DNA from: DASXMT01 sp963781305
Lineage (GTDB): Bacteria > Actinomycetota > Acidimicrobiia > Acidimicrobiales > RAAP-2
Assembly (NCBI GenBank): GCA_963781305.1
Contig: CAWAFL010000011.1
Location: 310,001 to 374,000, forward strand
DNA length: 64,000 bases
Direction of reading: 5' to 3'
In this document: piece by piece, positions 25,968-35,878 of the stretch
Numbering within the stretch: the first letter of the stretch is position 1
How the letters are laid out: each line of letters begins with the position of its first letter
Position numbers and translations under genes: made by a program
Notes under the pieces: model-generated
The model's database searches: none
Seen by the model: only the letters and a program-made list of their open reading frames with translations
Told to the model about the DNA's origin: nothing

Positions 25968-26840
25968 CTACTCAGTTGTACCTGGTGCGGCCGTCCCTCC
26001 CGGCTCGCTTGACAGCGGGTTGAGCGCTACCGGGTCGAACGACTTCTGAACATAGGCCGCGTAGTCCGGACCGGCGCGCAGGCAGTGCCCACCGTCGACT
26101 GCAATCGTCTGGCCGGTGATCCACCTGGATTCTTCGGACAGCAAGAACCGCGCCACGTTGGCGATGTCCTCTGGCTGGCCGACATCGCCAAGAGGCGTCT
26201 GTTCGATGTAACTGTTCCAGACTGGTCCACCTCGTTCGATTCCTTCCATCACCTCGGTCGCGGTAAAGCCAGGCTGCATGGCGTTGAAGCGGACTTTGAC
26301 ACTTCCGTACTCGTCGGCTGCGTTTCTTATCATGGACTCGATTCCTGCCTTTGCCACTGGGTACGCACCGAAGTACCGGTGGGTCACGTGCCCGGCGATT
26401 GACGACATGGCCACAAAGGACCCCCCGCCCCCAGCCGCGAGGTGAGGTACGGCATGCTTGATACACAGCATGGTGCTGACCACGTTCAGGTGGAGGACTC
26501 GGATGAACTCACTTTCACCTTGGAGGTGATATGGCGCCAGGCCCCCTCCACCACCGGCATTCGCCACCACCCCGTGTAGGCCAGAGCCGAACTCGACTGC
26601 GGCTTCGACCACGCGGGCCACGTCCCTCTCGACGGTAACGTCGGCCACAACGATGGAGACCGCACCGCCGGCCGAGCGGATTCTGTCCGCCGTGGCCTCG
26701 AGTGTACCTTCGGTTCGGCCCGCTATCGTCACCAGCGCACCTTGCTCTGCTGCTATGCGTGCACAGGCGGACCCGATTCCGGTCCCCCCACCGGTCACGA
26801 TTACGGACCGCGCTTCGAGAGACCCAATCGTCGTGTTCAT
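25968..26840 (-). CDS. Short-chain dehydrogenase/reductase
   Basis: A 290-residue SDR: TGGGTGIG, NAGGGG, catalytic Ser147, Tyr160 and Lys164 (YPVAK), PGFTATEV and ITGQTIAVDGGHCL. The C-terminal 35 residues beyond the SDR core are Pro/Ser-rich. ATG 26840 has AGGAG eight bases upstream; a 31-residue extension has no support. It follows the HSD10-like gene by 43 bases in the same direction, last in a CoA-ligase/SDR/SDR operon. Confidence 0.9.
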   Translation of the reverse strand: MNTTIGSLEARSVIVTGGGTGIGSACARIAAEQGALVTIAGRTEGTLEATADRIRSAGGAVSIVVADVTVERDVARVVEAAVEFGSGLHGVVANAGGGGGLAPYHLQGESEFIRVLHLNVVSTMLCIKHAVPHLAAGGGGSFVAMSSIAGHVTHRYFGAYPVAKAGIESMIRNAADEYGSVKVRFNAMQPGFTATEVMEGIERGGPVWNSYIEQTPLGDVGQPEDIANVARFLLSEESRWITGQTIAVDGGHCLRAGPDYAAYVQKSFDPVALNPLSSEPGGTAAPGTTE

Positions 26841-26883
26841 CTTCAGTCTCCTATCGGAGTAGGCAGAGTGGGAGGACCAGGAG

Positions 26884-27660
26884 TTACTTGGGCGGAAACC
26901 GCAACGCTCCATCGAGGCGGATGATCTCACCATTCAGGTAAGGGTTGCAGGCGATCATCTCTACGGTGAGCGCAAATTCTTCTGGATGACCCATCCGCTT
27001 CGGGAACACGACCTGGTCGACAAGTCGCTGCTTCAGTGCCTCGGGTGCGTCCTGGAATATGGGCGTCGCCATGGTACCCGGAGCGATGGCACAGACGCGA
27101 ATGCCAAGTGGCGCCAGGTCGCGGGCCATGGGCAGCGTCATCCCGGCAACGGCCGCCTTGGCCGCGGCATAGGCCACCTGGCCAGCCTGGCCCTCGAGCC
27201 CCGCAAGCGACGACGTATTCACAATGACGCCCCGCTGGCCATCATCGTCTGGTTCGTTGGCGCCCATTGCCACCGCCGTCAACCGAGTGACATTGAACGT
27301 ACCAACAGCATTGATTGCCATGGTGTAGTCAAACGCGTCCTTGTCGTGCGGAGTCCCGTTCCTTGAGACCGTCCGCTGGCTGCGGACGCCACCACCGGCA
27401 ATGTTCACAAGCAGGGCTATCGGGCCCAACCTCTGAGCCGCAACAATGGCGGCCTCGACATCACCATCGTCAGTGACGTCACCACCAACCGCCACTGTTC
27501 CTTCTCCGGTATCGACGGCCAAAGCCGTCGCCCGGTCACGGTCACGGTCGAAGATGACTACGCGCATGCCCAGGCTCGCAAGGTGGCGAACAGTGGCGGA
27601 GCCAAGCCCGCCCGCGCCTCCGGTGACGATTGCGGCGCGTCCGAAAAGTGTCGGGGCCAT
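26884..27660 (-). CDS. SDR of the 3-hydroxyacyl-CoA dehydrogenase (HSD17B10-like) type
   Basis: A 258-residue SDR. TGGAGGLG opens the fold, VNIAGGG replaces NNAG, Ser151/Tyr164/Lys168 (YAAAKAA) form the active site, and PGTMATPIF follows. The DALKQRLVDQVVFPKRMG-like stretch and the terminal NPYLNGEIIRLDGALR are characteristic of type-10 17-beta-HSD / 2-methyl-3-hydroxybutyryl-CoA dehydrogenase. ATG 27660 overlaps the stop of the CoA ligase by one base (TGATG), so the pair is coupled. It probably performs the third beta-oxidation step. Confidence 0.87.
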   Translation of the reverse strand: MAPTLFGRAAIVTGGAGGLGSATVRHLASLGMRVVIFDRDRDRATALAVDTGEGTVAVGGDVTDDGDVEAAIVAAQRLGPIALLVNIAGGGVRSQRTVSRNGTPHDKDAFDYTMAINAVGTFNVTRLTAVAMGANEPDDDGQRGVIVNTSSLAGLEGQAGQVAYAAAKAAVAGMTLPMARDLAPLGIRVCAIAPGTMATPIFQDAPEALKQRLVDQVVFPKRMGHPEEFALTVEMIACNPYLNGEIIRLDGALRFPPK

Positions 27661-29222
27661 CAGTGGACGAGCCGGTCGTTGTCGGTCCAATAGCGAGCGC
27701 GCAATGCCTTCTTGTCAGGCTTGCCCAGCGGGCTCATGGGGATCGACTCCACGATCTCGACTGATTTGGGTGCGTGGTGCGAGCCCTTCTTCTCCTTGAC
27801 CAGGGCGATCAGGTCATCGACATTCAGAGTGGCTCCTTTGCGGAGCACGATGACGGCCGTGACGGCCTCACCCCACTTGTCGTCGGGGGTGCCGACGACA
27901 GCGACGGTAGCCACGCTGGGATGGCTGGAGATAACGTCCTCAACCTCGCGTGGAAAAACGTTGAATCCGCCCGAAATGATCATGTCCTTCTTGCGATCTA
28001 CGATCGTCAGAAAGCCGTTCTCGTCTTGGCGGGCCACGTCACCGGTGTGGAGCCAGTCGCCATCGAGGGCCCGGCTTGTCTCCGTTGGCTTGTTCCAATA
28101 CCCCTTCATCACAAGGGGGCCGCGCACACACAGCTCACCGGGTTGGCCCGTTGGTACTTCGTGCCCGTCGTCGTCGAGCAGGGACACTCGAACCCACGGC
28201 ACCGGCCGGCCGCACGATGCCAGTCGGTCGAGATCGTCGGGATCGTGTTCCTCTTTTCTAAGGACGCAGACTGTCTGAGGGCACTCGGTCTGGCCATAGA
28301 ACTGGAAGAAGATTGGCCCAAGCTTGCTGATCGCCTCACGGAGTCGCGTCGGAGAGATCGGCGACGCTCCGTAGTAGATCGTTTGCAAACTGGACAAGTC
28401 GGTCTCGGCGAAGCGGGGGTGGTCTAACAATGCGTAGATCATGGATGGGACGAGCATCGTCGTCGTAATCCCATGCCGTTCGATGGCATCGAGTACAGCG
28501 CCTGCATCGAAGCCGGGGAGTACCACCATCGACCCGCCACGTAATAACACCGGAACGAGCAGCGAAGACCCAGCGTGGCTGAGCGGCGTGCAGACCAAGT
28601 GACGGACCTCATCGGGCCACTGCCATTCCGAGACCATGATCTGGGCCATGGATGCGCTTCCCCGATAGGTGTTCATCACTCCTTTTGGCTTCCCCGTCGT
28701 TCCGCCGGTGTATGCCAGAGCGGAGAGGTCCTCGGGGTCGACCCGCGGCCCGACTAGCCGTCGGGATTCGAATGTGGCTGCCAGTGCCACCAGGTCCTCA
28801 CCCACGTCGGCGTCGCCGTAGGACAACAGTCGCTTCAGAGTCGGTACTCGCTCACTCAGCTGCGCCGCTCTCTCGGAAAATGCCGGGTCGAAGATCAACG
28901 TTTCGATTCCAGCATCCTCGAGAACATACGCGTGATCTTCGAGTGACCCGAGCGGGTGCAGTGGCGTATTGCGGCACCCGCCGACCATTACTGCTCCCAT
29001 GGAACACAGAACCTCGGGCCGGTTTTTCGAAAGGGTGGCGACGCCTTGGCCCTGCAGGATGCCTTGGGCATGAAAGGCATCCACATACCGACTTACGTGG
29101 TCGCGCATCTGGGAAGCAGTGATCACGTCCTCGTTGATGTAGAGGCATGGCAGGTCGCCATTTCGATTGAGGGCGGCAATCAACAGATCGGGAAGAAACC
29201 GTGGGAGATGGAGGTTATTCAA
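27660..29222 (-). CDS. Acyl-CoA ligase (AMP-forming)
   Basis: A 520-residue ANL-family enzyme. The P-loop is YTGGTTGKPKGV; the adenine-binding YGQTE follows. HTGD (aspartate for ribose), DRKKDMIISGG hinge and the C-terminal GKPDKKALR (catalytic lysine) complete the set. It activates a carboxylic acid to its CoA thioester. It heads an operon with two SDRs and is preceded by operator site 8, about 104 bases upstream of ATG 29222. Confidence 0.92.
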   Translation of the reverse strand: MNNLHLPRFLPDLLIAALNRNGDLPCLYINEDVITASQMRDHVSRYVDAFHAQGILQGQGVATLSKNRPEVLCSMGAVMVGGCRNTPLHPLGSLEDHAYVLEDAGIETLIFDPAFSERAAQLSERVPTLKRLLSYGDADVGEDLVALAATFESRRLVGPRVDPEDLSALAYTGGTTGKPKGVMNTYRGSASMAQIMVSEWQWPDEVRHLVCTPLSHAGSSLLVPVLLRGGSMVVLPGFDAGAVLDAIERHGITTTMLVPSMIYALLDHPRFAETDLSSLQTIYYGASPISPTRLREAISKLGPIFFQFYGQTECPQTVCVLRKEEHDPDDLDRLASCGRPVPWVRVSLLDDDGHEVPTGQPGELCVRGPLVMKGYWNKPTETSRALDGDWLHTGDVARQDENGFLTIVDRKKDMIISGGFNVFPREVEDVISSHPSVATVAVVGTPDDKWGEAVTAVIVLRKGATLNVDDLIALVKEKKGSHHAPKSVEIVESIPMSPLGKPDKKALRARYWTDNDRLVH

Positions 29223-29614
29223 TTCGTGCCTCTCTGGCCTTCCGTTCCGCTCCTACAAAGTTGCGGCCCTTGAAGGGGACCCTCAGTCGAGCATTCGTCC
29301 GACCCTGATACATTGACTTGTAAGCAATATCGGTGTCAATGTCGAGTAGGTTTCAGAGACCCGTGTCGGGTGCTTCCCGTGTTCTCGGCGTCATAGTCGG
29401 TGCCGCCAAAAGCGCGAGCGATGGCATGGGTGCCGCGACTGGTTAGAACGGAGGCCGGCGGTCGCAGCGCCAATGCGGTCGAAACCCGCTCCCGGGATAT
29501 CGGGGATCGACGCCCAAAATCCGAAGTCTGGCCGGGCTGCCTGCGGATGCAGGTGTGATCGCCGACGAACAGCCGAGCCGTTCGAGCGCCCGGACCCGAG
29601 ATCATCCGTCGAGG
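29223..29614. other. Intergenic region with operator, no gene recognised
   Basis: About 390 bases between two minus-strand ligase genes. Holds operator site 8 and, beside it, an ACTTGTAAGCAA stretch at 29316-29327 that only partly resembles motif 2. No convincing coding frame. Confidence 0.45.
29326..29343. promoter_or_regulatory. Hexamer-array operator, site 8
   Basis: AATATC GGTGTC AATGTC, about 104 bases upstream of the CoA ligase start (29222, minus strand). Confidence 0.7.
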
Positions 29615-31228
29615 CTAGGAAAGGCGATCAGCCAGTTGTTTTCGGTCGGCATCGGTCAGCAAACGGAGGAGCTCTCCTCGGCTAGGTCTCCAGTACACCG
29701 GGTCGACCATCCACGCCTCACGGCGCAGTCGGGTCTTGTCCACCTTCAGGCTCGCCAATTTGGGCAAGTCCTGGCTCACGCGAACGAATGCCGGCATCCA
29801 TTTTGGACCGAGGTCGGGCTGGTCAGCCAGGAACTCCTCGAACACTTCGATTTCGAACGAGTCGGGCTTGTCGATTTCCAGAGCGGCCATGACCAGATCC
29901 CCAACTGGTGCATCGGGTACGGCGTAGATCACCGCAGTGCGAGCGCCTTCAAACCGACCGATGATTGACTCGACAACCCCGGCGGCGAAGTTCTCACCGT
30001 CCACCCGAAGCCATTCATTAGACCGGCCGGCAAAGTAGAACCAACCTTCGGTGTCGCGGTACGCGAGGTCCCCAGACCAGTAGCGCCCCTCACGGAATCG
30101 CTCGTTCGTGGCTTCATCGTTCCGGTAGTACCCCTCGAACCCTTGTCCAGGGGCCAGATTGACGATCTCGCCGGTCGCTTCGGCCGCGTTGAGAATGGTT
30201 CCGTCAGTGGCTCGTTCGACGGGGGGACACTCCTCCCCGGTTTCCGGATCAAGCACGACGATATGATCGTCCGATTTCCCCAGTGCGCCCTCCGGCATCG
30301 ACGCGTCCCGGCGGATGATGATGACCCCCTCGGTGGAGCCGTAGCTGTCGCGGACCTGGCAGTCAAAGCGGTGGGCGAAGGCGCGAATATCACTGAACGA
30401 GGCCTCGTTGCCGAGGGCAAGCCGAAGCGGGTTTAGGGAGTCATCATCCCGTTCAGGAACGGCCAAGATGTAGTTCAGAACTTTTCCTGTATAGGTCATC
30501 AGGGTCGCTCCCATGCGTCGGATGTCGTCCATCGTCCTCGAGGCAGAGAATTTCGAACGCGTGCCAATGGGGACACCGGAGGAGAGCGACGATGCAAGTC
30601 CGGTGAAAAGGGAGCTCGAATGGAAAAACGGCAGTGGCGAGTACACGCCGTCACCATCACTGAGAGTGGCGACGGCGGCAACATGTTCACCGGTACGGGC
30701 GAAGCGTCCCTGCGTGCACCGCACCGCCTTGGGAAAGCTGGTGGAACCGGAAGTGAAGATGAGCAGAAAGAGATCGTCATCCTGTGGAGGTGCGATGTCG
30801 ACATCCCTCGTGTCCGCACTGGCCAATAGCGATCGATAGTCGCTTGTATCGGTACGCAATACCTTCCGCGGGTCCATGGCGAAGCCAGCATCGTCGAGTA
30901 GTCCGCCGTACACAGATGATGTCACCATGGTCTGGCAGTCTGCATGATCGATCAGACGCAGCAGCTCGTCGCCTCGATAGGTCGAGTTGATGCCCACGAT
31001 CACGGCGCCGGATATGGCTGCGGCACCCAACCAATAGAGGAAGTCAGGAGTGTTGTCGAGGAGCACTCCAATATGCGGCGGCTGCTTGGGATCGCGAATC
31101 TCCTGCCAGAGGGCCACCCGCCGGAGCGATTCGTTGATCCACTCCTGATACGTGACCCTTTGATCTCCCATATACAACCCAATGGCATCGCGGTCACGAT
31201 GCTGGAGGAGCAGTTCAGCCGCTGTCAT
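29615..31228 (-). CDS. Acyl-CoA ligase, FATP/FadD-like
   Basis: A 537-residue ANL-family enzyme. TSGSTSFPKAV is the P-loop variant; DSYGSTEG binds adenine. YWSGDLAYRDTEGW contains the conserved Asp, GRSNEWLRVDGENF is the hinge, and KVDKTRLRREAW holds the catalytic Lys. The G-R-x-x-E-W-x-R-x-x-G-E-N pattern and overall arrangement match very-long-chain/FATP-type ligases (FadD6/FadD17-like) better than the short-chain class. The start overlaps the ACAD stop (ATGA), so the two genes are one unit. Confidence 0.88.
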   Translation of the reverse strand: MTAAELLLQHRDRDAIGLYMGDQRVTYQEWINESLRRVALWQEIRDPKQPPHIGVLLDNTPDFLYWLGAAAISGAVIVGINSTYRGDELLRLIDHADCQTMVTSSVYGGLLDDAGFAMDPRKVLRTDTSDYRSLLASADTRDVDIAPPQDDDLFLLIFTSGSTSFPKAVRCTQGRFARTGEHVAAVATLSDGDGVYSPLPFFHSSSLFTGLASSLSSGVPIGTRSKFSASRTMDDIRRMGATLMTYTGKVLNYILAVPERDDDSLNPLRLALGNEASFSDIRAFAHRFDCQVRDSYGSTEGVIIIRRDASMPEGALGKSDDHIVVLDPETGEECPPVERATDGTILNAAEATGEIVNLAPGQGFEGYYRNDEATNERFREGRYWSGDLAYRDTEGWFYFAGRSNEWLRVDGENFAAGVVESIIGRFEGARTAVIYAVPDAPVGDLVMAALEIDKPDSFEIEVFEEFLADQPDLGPKWMPAFVRVSQDLPKLASLKVDKTRLRREAWMVDPVYWRPSRGELLRLLTDADRKQLADRLS

Positions 31229-32427
31229 GTTCTGTCCTCCTGAGCCCTTGGTTCGCGAGGAAGGCCAAGTCCGCGCTCGGCCATGATGTTGCGCTGAATT
31301 TCATCCGTTCCTCCTCCGATGCGTAGTCCAGGGGAGAAGAGGAAACGATCCTGCCAAACATCGGTCTCCTCGCCTAGCCTGGCAACCGATGCCATCCCAA
31401 TGATGTCCATGGCGCTGGCCGACGAGAGCCGAGCGTGTTCGGAATATAACAATTTGCCGATCGACGACGCTCCGGTGCCGGAACTGCCTTCAAGTACACG
31501 TTGCATGTGCAGATCGAGCACGCGCTCTCGAATGTAAGCGGCTGTTACCGACTGGCGGACCAGTGCATCGGGTCTCTCGCTTGGCATGGAAGCCTTCGCC
31601 GTGCGGATGAGGTCCTGGACCGATCGGGCACTCGTGCCTCCCCCGATCGCCGACCGTTCGCTGGACAGCATGGTTCTTGCCACCGCCCAACCTTCGCCCT
31701 CGTTCCCGATCAGATCATCTGAACCAACCAGAACCTTGGAGAAGAACACCTCATTAAAATGGTATGCGCCTGACATCTCGCGCAACGGCCTGACCTCTAC
31801 GCCCTGGGCTCGCATGGGTAGGACGAAACATGAGAGTCCGAAGCGGCCGCGAGATGACGGCTCCGTTCTGGCCAAAATTAAGCCGAGATCGCTGACGCCA
31901 GCTCCGGAGGTCCAGACCTTCTGACCAGTGATTTCCCATCCATCCTGGGTGGAGACGGCCCGTGACGCAATGCTGGCCAGGTCTGATCCTGCGTCGGGCT
32001 CAGAAAAGAGCTGGCACCAGATTTCCTCGGCCCGAATGATTGGCGGCAGATAGCGAGCTCGCTGGGCGTCTGTTCCATGCTGACGAATAACGGACGCGAC
32101 CATCTGGAGACCCACGGATAGAACCTTCGTTGAAACACCGAACCGGGCGTGCTCGTCGGCGAATACTTCCTCGGTCCACTCGGGAAGGTCCTGCCCGCCA
32201 TACTGTTCTGGCCAGGACAGACCGGCCCAGCCCGCGTCATACAAGCGCCGTTGCCAATTGATGGCCTGATCGAACACTTCGCGCTCTCGAAGGAAGAACT
32301 CGTCGAGCGTCTTGGCGGTCAAGAGGTGGGATGCGGAGAAGTCTCCCGCGGCACCGCGTGGGATCGCATTGGCCTCGAGCCATTGTCGGACCCGGGACCG
32401 GAACTCAGTCTCGGAGTTAGCTTGCAT
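31225..32427 (-). CDS. Acyl-CoA dehydrogenase
   Basis: About 400 residues, full-length ACAD fold. WCQLFSEPDAGSDLASIASRA is the FAD/acyl-contact strand; GQKVWTSGAGVSDLGLILART follows. The C-terminal half has IGKLLYSEHARLSS and GGGTDEIQRNIMAERGLGLP. These are the standard features of the FadE type, which introduces an alpha-beta double bond. A start at ATG 32427 or 32454 is possible. It stands alone upstream of the FATP-like ligase (four-base overlap), unlike the paired ACADs near 56 and 60 kb. Confidence 0.9.
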   Translation of the reverse strand: MQANSETEFRSRVRQWLEANAIPRGAAGDFSASHLLTAKTLDEFFLREREVFDQAINWQRRLYDAGWAGLSWPEQYGGQDLPEWTEEVFADEHARFGVSTKVLSVGLQMVASVIRQHGTDAQRARYLPPIIRAEEIWCQLFSEPDAGSDLASIASRAVSTQDGWEITGQKVWTSGAGVSDLGLILARTEPSSRGRFGLSCFVLPMRAQGVEVRPLREMSGAYHFNEVFFSKVLVGSDDLIGNEGEGWAVARTMLSSERSAIGGGTSARSVQDLIRTAKASMPSERPDALVRQSVTAAYIRERVLDLHMQRVLEGSSGTGASSIGKLLYSEHARLSSASAMDIIGMASVARLGEETDVWQDRFLFSPGLRIGGGTDEIQRNIMAERGLGLPREPRAQEDRT

Positions 32428-32882
32428 GGCGGCTGGACTCTCGTAATGACGCATGAGCGGAAATTTTCACTATGCGAACGCTCCTACCACGCAGGAAATC
32501 CCGCGATCTTTTGGGGGCGAGTGATCCGAGCGAAGGTCGGATTGACGGTGTGCTGCTGACGGGGCTGTCCATTGTCGGTCGGGCGCTCCTGAACGTGAAC
32601 TCGCAACCGGCTTGCCTTGAAACATGGACAGAGCCAACGGGACAGTACACGTGCGGGAGAACTTCGTCATCGCCGCCACCGAAGTTGGGGAGCTCGGATT
32701 CGATCATGTATTTCTCACATTCGCATGCTCTCAATAGTGACCACCAACGAAAGACGACCACTATTCTTCACCTAGGGTATACGTAATTGACGTCAATATT
32801 GGATAACTAATAGCCTCTCCCGTCTCGGGGGCAACGTCATCTCCGGCAACCTACGGGTGCGAGAAGGGATTCTTGATCAAGA
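32428..32882. other. Divergent intergenic region with operator
   Basis: About 455 bases between the minus-strand ACAD and plus-strand LLM genes. The operator at 32783-32800 lies near the LLM end. A short open frame at 32472-32786 on the plus strand has no ribosome site and no recognisable domain. Confidence 0.45.
32783..32800. promoter_or_regulatory. Hexamer-array operator, site 9
   Basis: GTAATT GACGTC AATATT, with ATTGACGTCAAT as a perfect 12-base palindrome inside. It is 82 bases before the LLM start; the embedded TTGACG could be a -35 box. Confidence 0.7.
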
Positions 32883-33788
32883 ATGCGCATCGGGGTCATG
32901 GACATGACAGTCAATTGGGGCACGACTGATGATGTCGTGGCGGCTGTGGCCGATGCTGCAGCACTCGGGGCCGCAAGCTTCTGGGCCCCCAACTTCTTTG
33001 GCCTCGACTGTCTCACCATGCTTGGCATCGCCGGTGCACAGGTTTCGGATATCGAACTGGGATCGGCTGTCGTTCCCATCTTTGGTCGCCATCCTCGGGT
33101 GCTGGCCCAGCAGGCGCTGTCGGTGCACGCTGCTACCGGTGGCCGGCTAACGCTCGGCATTGGACTGTCCCATCGATCCCTCGTCGATGGCATCGTCGAA
33201 CCTTGGCCGGAGTCTCCAGTCGACTACCTCAAACGCTATCTGGAACAGCTGGGACCACTGTGTGCGCGGCGCGATGAAGGAAGCGCGTCGGATGCAACGC
33301 GCCTTTCTGTGGCGGTGGACCGTCCTCTGCCCGTAGTCACTGCGGCTCTTGGGCCCAAGACCCTTGCTGTAGCCGGGGCGTTTTCCGACGGGGTCGTCCT
33401 TTGGTGCGTTGGACCAAACACGCTTGCCCAGATCACGATTCCGGTGCTGAATTCGGCCGCCTCGTTTGCTCAACGCCCTGTGGCTCGGATCGTGGCGGGC
33501 GTACCCATCTGCGTGACGAATGACTCCGCTACCGTTCGGACGGCGATCGAGCGGAGATTCCGGCGATTCGATGCATTGCCTTCCTACCGGGCTTCACTCG
33601 AACGAGAGGGCATTGGTTCCATAGGAGAGCTGGCTATCGTCGGCGAAAATCAAGACGTGATCGATGGCATTGACCGATTCCGACAAGCGGGAGTTACGGA
33701 GTTCCTCTGGAACGACGCCACGTCGACTCCGTATCAGCGGGAGGCAACCCGGACGCTCCTAGCTGACATCCTTGCGGCCGAATCGTGA
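32883..33788 (+). CDS. LLM-class (probably F420-dependent) oxidoreductase
   Basis: A 301-residue luciferase-like barrel. AAALGAASFWAPNFFGLDCL is the N-terminal segment, SDIELGSAVVPIFGRHPRVLAQQALSVHAATGGRLTLGIGLSH is the conserved 4/5-strand and loop, and LPVVTAALGPKTLAVAGAFSDG the later phosphate-binding strand. ATG 32883 follows operator site 9. It may be F420-using but reactions in this family vary. Confidence 0.86.
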   Translation: MRIGVMDMTVNWGTTDDVVAAVADAAALGAASFWAPNFFGLDCLTMLGIAGAQVSDIELGSAVVPIFGRHPRVLAQQALSVHAATGGRLTLGIGLSHRSLVDGIVEPWPESPVDYLKRYLEQLGPLCARRDEGSASDATRLSVAVDRPLPVVTAALGPKTLAVAGAFSDGVVLWCVGPNTLAQITIPVLNSAASFAQRPVARIVAGVPICVTNDSATVRTAIERRFRRFDALPSYRASLEREGIGSIGELAIVGENQDVIDGIDRFRQAGVTEFLWNDATSTPYQREATRTLLADILAAES

Positions 33789-33924
33789 GCCTCGGTTCCT
33801 GAACGATGCCGGGGTTGGGGCGCTTACGGCGGCCCGCTTTGAGTGAGCCTGTCACCCTTCGTCTAGTCCGCAGTGTCGCTACGGTCACGTTTTCGGCCTG
33901 GGGAAGACAGGGCTGCCGAAATGA

Positions 33925-34842
33925 ATGCCTTCATACGGTGAGCACACTCGACGCGTCAGGACTCACCCGGTAGACCAGGGGGGTTTCCGGACGGCAACGG
34001 TGCCGGCCTATCTGAATCTGACTTCAATGTTGAACACGGAGTCAGGGACGTATAGCTTTAGGACGATGCAGCTCGAAGGAACTCCCTCTGATCGACTACC
34101 TGGCGTGCTTGCCACTGGCTCGACGGATGTACGGTTGGCATTCATCTCCCTATCGTCTCGCGAGCCTGCCGGTCGCGACGCGGATTACATCGCCTGGCAT
34201 TCGCTCGACCACCGGCCCGAGCAACATAGGCTCGCCGACCTTCGTAATTCCCTACGGCTTGTTTCAACACCTGCTTGCCGATCGGCCCGGGCTGCCAGCC
34301 TCGGAATATACGACGCTGTGGACCACGTCATGACGTATCTCTTTAGTGATCGGAAGGCACTAGGGCCGTTCACCGAGCTCGGAGCGGCGCTTGACCAGGG
34401 CGGTCGCATGCCTCTTCGCCTCCCGAGTGTGGAGTTCATGACGGCCGACCTGGCCGGAAAGGCCGCTGCGCCGAAAGCTGTGGCGGGGTCTGATGTCATC
34501 CCCTGGCGTCCGGCACAGGGCGTATACATCCTCATTGAGAATGGCGAGGCTCCCGCTGACGCCCTTGCCGACGTTCCTGGTGTGGCTGGCGTCTGGTGGT
34601 ACTCCGGAACGATTGCCCCAGATCCATATGCGACCGACGCCCGCGGTCGGCAGATTACCTACTGTTACCTGGACGATGATCCAGTTGCCACTGCGGGACG
34701 ACTTGACGAAGTGGTCCGACGGCGGTGGATCTCGGGTGATGTCACAGGTCTCTTGGCCGCACCATTCCACACCCTCTCGCCGTTCGAGTGGACGCGCCAT
34801 CTCCCCGGCGAAGTGGCCTCCGACGCGACTACGGGTCTATGA
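33925..34842 (+). CDS. Protein of unknown function, possibly two EthD-like alpha/beta barrel repeats
   Basis: About 305 residues from ATG 33925; a shorter form from ATG 34066 is possible, and the clearest similarity-like region begins near residue 68. The motif AWHSLDHRPEQHR (about 88-100), with a similar later turn, is reminiscent of small dimeric alpha/beta barrel proteins, including EthD-like ones. No catalytic residue can be named. It lies between two LLM genes on the same strand and may be one of their small partners. Function is unknown. Confidence 0.55.
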   Translation: MPSYGEHTRRVRTHPVDQGGFRTATVPAYLNLTSMLNTESGTYSFRTMQLEGTPSDRLPGVLATGSTDVRLAFISLSSREPAGRDADYIAWHSLDHRPEQHRLADLRNSLRLVSTPACRSARAASLGIYDAVDHVMTYLFSDRKALGPFTELGAALDQGGRMPLRLPSVEFMTADLAGKAAAPKAVAGSDVIPWRPAQGVYILIENGEAPADALADVPGVAGVWWYSGTIAPDPYATDARGRQITYCYLDDDPVATAGRLDEVVRRRWISGDVTGLLAAPFHTLSPFEWTRHLPGEVASDATTGL

Positions 34843-35008
34843 CCCCTTGCTTGGCTCATAGGAGGCGTCTTTGGCTTAGTCGGAAGCGAAGGAACGTGCA
34901 TACGAACCGGCAGGTGTTTCTCGGTGTCTCACATTGTCCTCAGGACGGCAAGACTTTCGATCGCCGGGAATTGGATGACAGGGAATCGCTCCCTACACTG
35001 GTAGGGAC

Positions 35009-35878
35009 GTGCCCGTGAAATTGTCGATTGCCACACCGGTTGTGACGATGAACCCAGCTGTACATGGGGCTTGGGAGGAAATCGCATCGATCGAGGAAGT
35101 GGCTCGTGTGGCCGAGACCGCCGATCGACTTGGCTACCATCACCTCACGTGCAGCGAGCACGTCGCCGTTCCACCTGCTGAGATCGATCGACGAGGGTCC
35201 CGGTATTGGGACCCGCTCGCCACCTTCGGCTATCTCGCTGCTTGCACCGACCAGATCCGCTTCGCTACCAGTGTCTTGGTCCTTCCGTATCACCACCCAC
35301 TTGAGATTGCGAAACGCTACGGCACGCTCGATAAGATCAGCAACGGCCGATTGATCCTCGGGGTAGGCGTGGGAACGTTGAAAGAGGAGTTCGATCTCAT
35401 CGGCGCACCGTTCGACGAGCGTGGACAACGCGCCGACGATGCCCTGCGTGCCCTGCGGGCGTCGCTCTCCACGGCCGAGCCGGTCTATCACGGTCGGTTC
35501 TATGACTTCGAGGGATTCGTAGTTGACCCCTGTGCGACGCAAGAGCGCGTTCCGTTGTGGGTGGGCGGCCGTACCGTCCGGTCACTTCGTCGTGCCGTTG
35601 CTCACGCCGATGGGTGGTGTCCGTTCAGCGTGGTCCCTGCACAGGCCGCTGAATGGCTTCGCGAGATAGAACCCCCGGGCACCTTCGACGTTGTTCTCCC
35701 TCCGACGGCGAGGCTGGAGCCGATCGACGAACCTCAGCAGGCCGAGGCGATCCTCGCTGAAACGGAGGAATTCGGCGCCACCATCGTCACCTGCAGCTTC
35801 ACTCATCGTTCGCTCAGCGAGTACTTGGAGAAGCTCGAAGCGCTCTCCACCATCCATGCCGCGATGGGCAGACCGTAA
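35009..35878 (+). CDS. LLM-class (probably F420-dependent) oxidoreductase
   Basis: A 289-residue luciferase-like barrel: AETADRLGYHHLTCSEHVAVP carries the early conserved strand and His. ACTDQIRFATSVLVLPYHHPLEIAKRYGTLDKISNGRLILGVGVGTLKEEF is the cofactor core, and VPLWVGGRTVRSLRRAVAHADGW the phosphate-binding segment. This is the best-formed LLM protein of the window. GTG 35009 lies just after a TACACT box; no Shine-Dalgarno is seen, so leaderless translation is possible. Confidence 0.9.
   Translation: MPVKLSIATPVVTMNPAVHGAWEEIASIEEVARVAETADRLGYHHLTCSEHVAVPPAEIDRRGSRYWDPLATFGYLAACTDQIRFATSVLVLPYHHPLEIAKRYGTLDKISNGRLILGVGVGTLKEEFDLIGAPFDERGQRADDALRALRASLSTAEPVYHGRFYDFEGFVVDPCATQERVPLWVGGRTVRSLRRAVAHADGWCPFSVVPAQAAEWLREIEPPGTFDVVLPPTARLEPIDEPQQAEAILAETEEFGATIVTCSFTHRSLSEYLEKLEALSTIHAAMGRP

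Noticed and set aside
29316..29327. ACTTGTAAGCAA as a third copy of motif 2
   Set aside because: Spacing between the half-sites is shorter and the centre is unlike the two convincing copies.
32472..32786. 104-codon frame in the ACAD/LLM gap
   Set aside because: No ribosome site, low-complexity composition and it runs into operator site 9.
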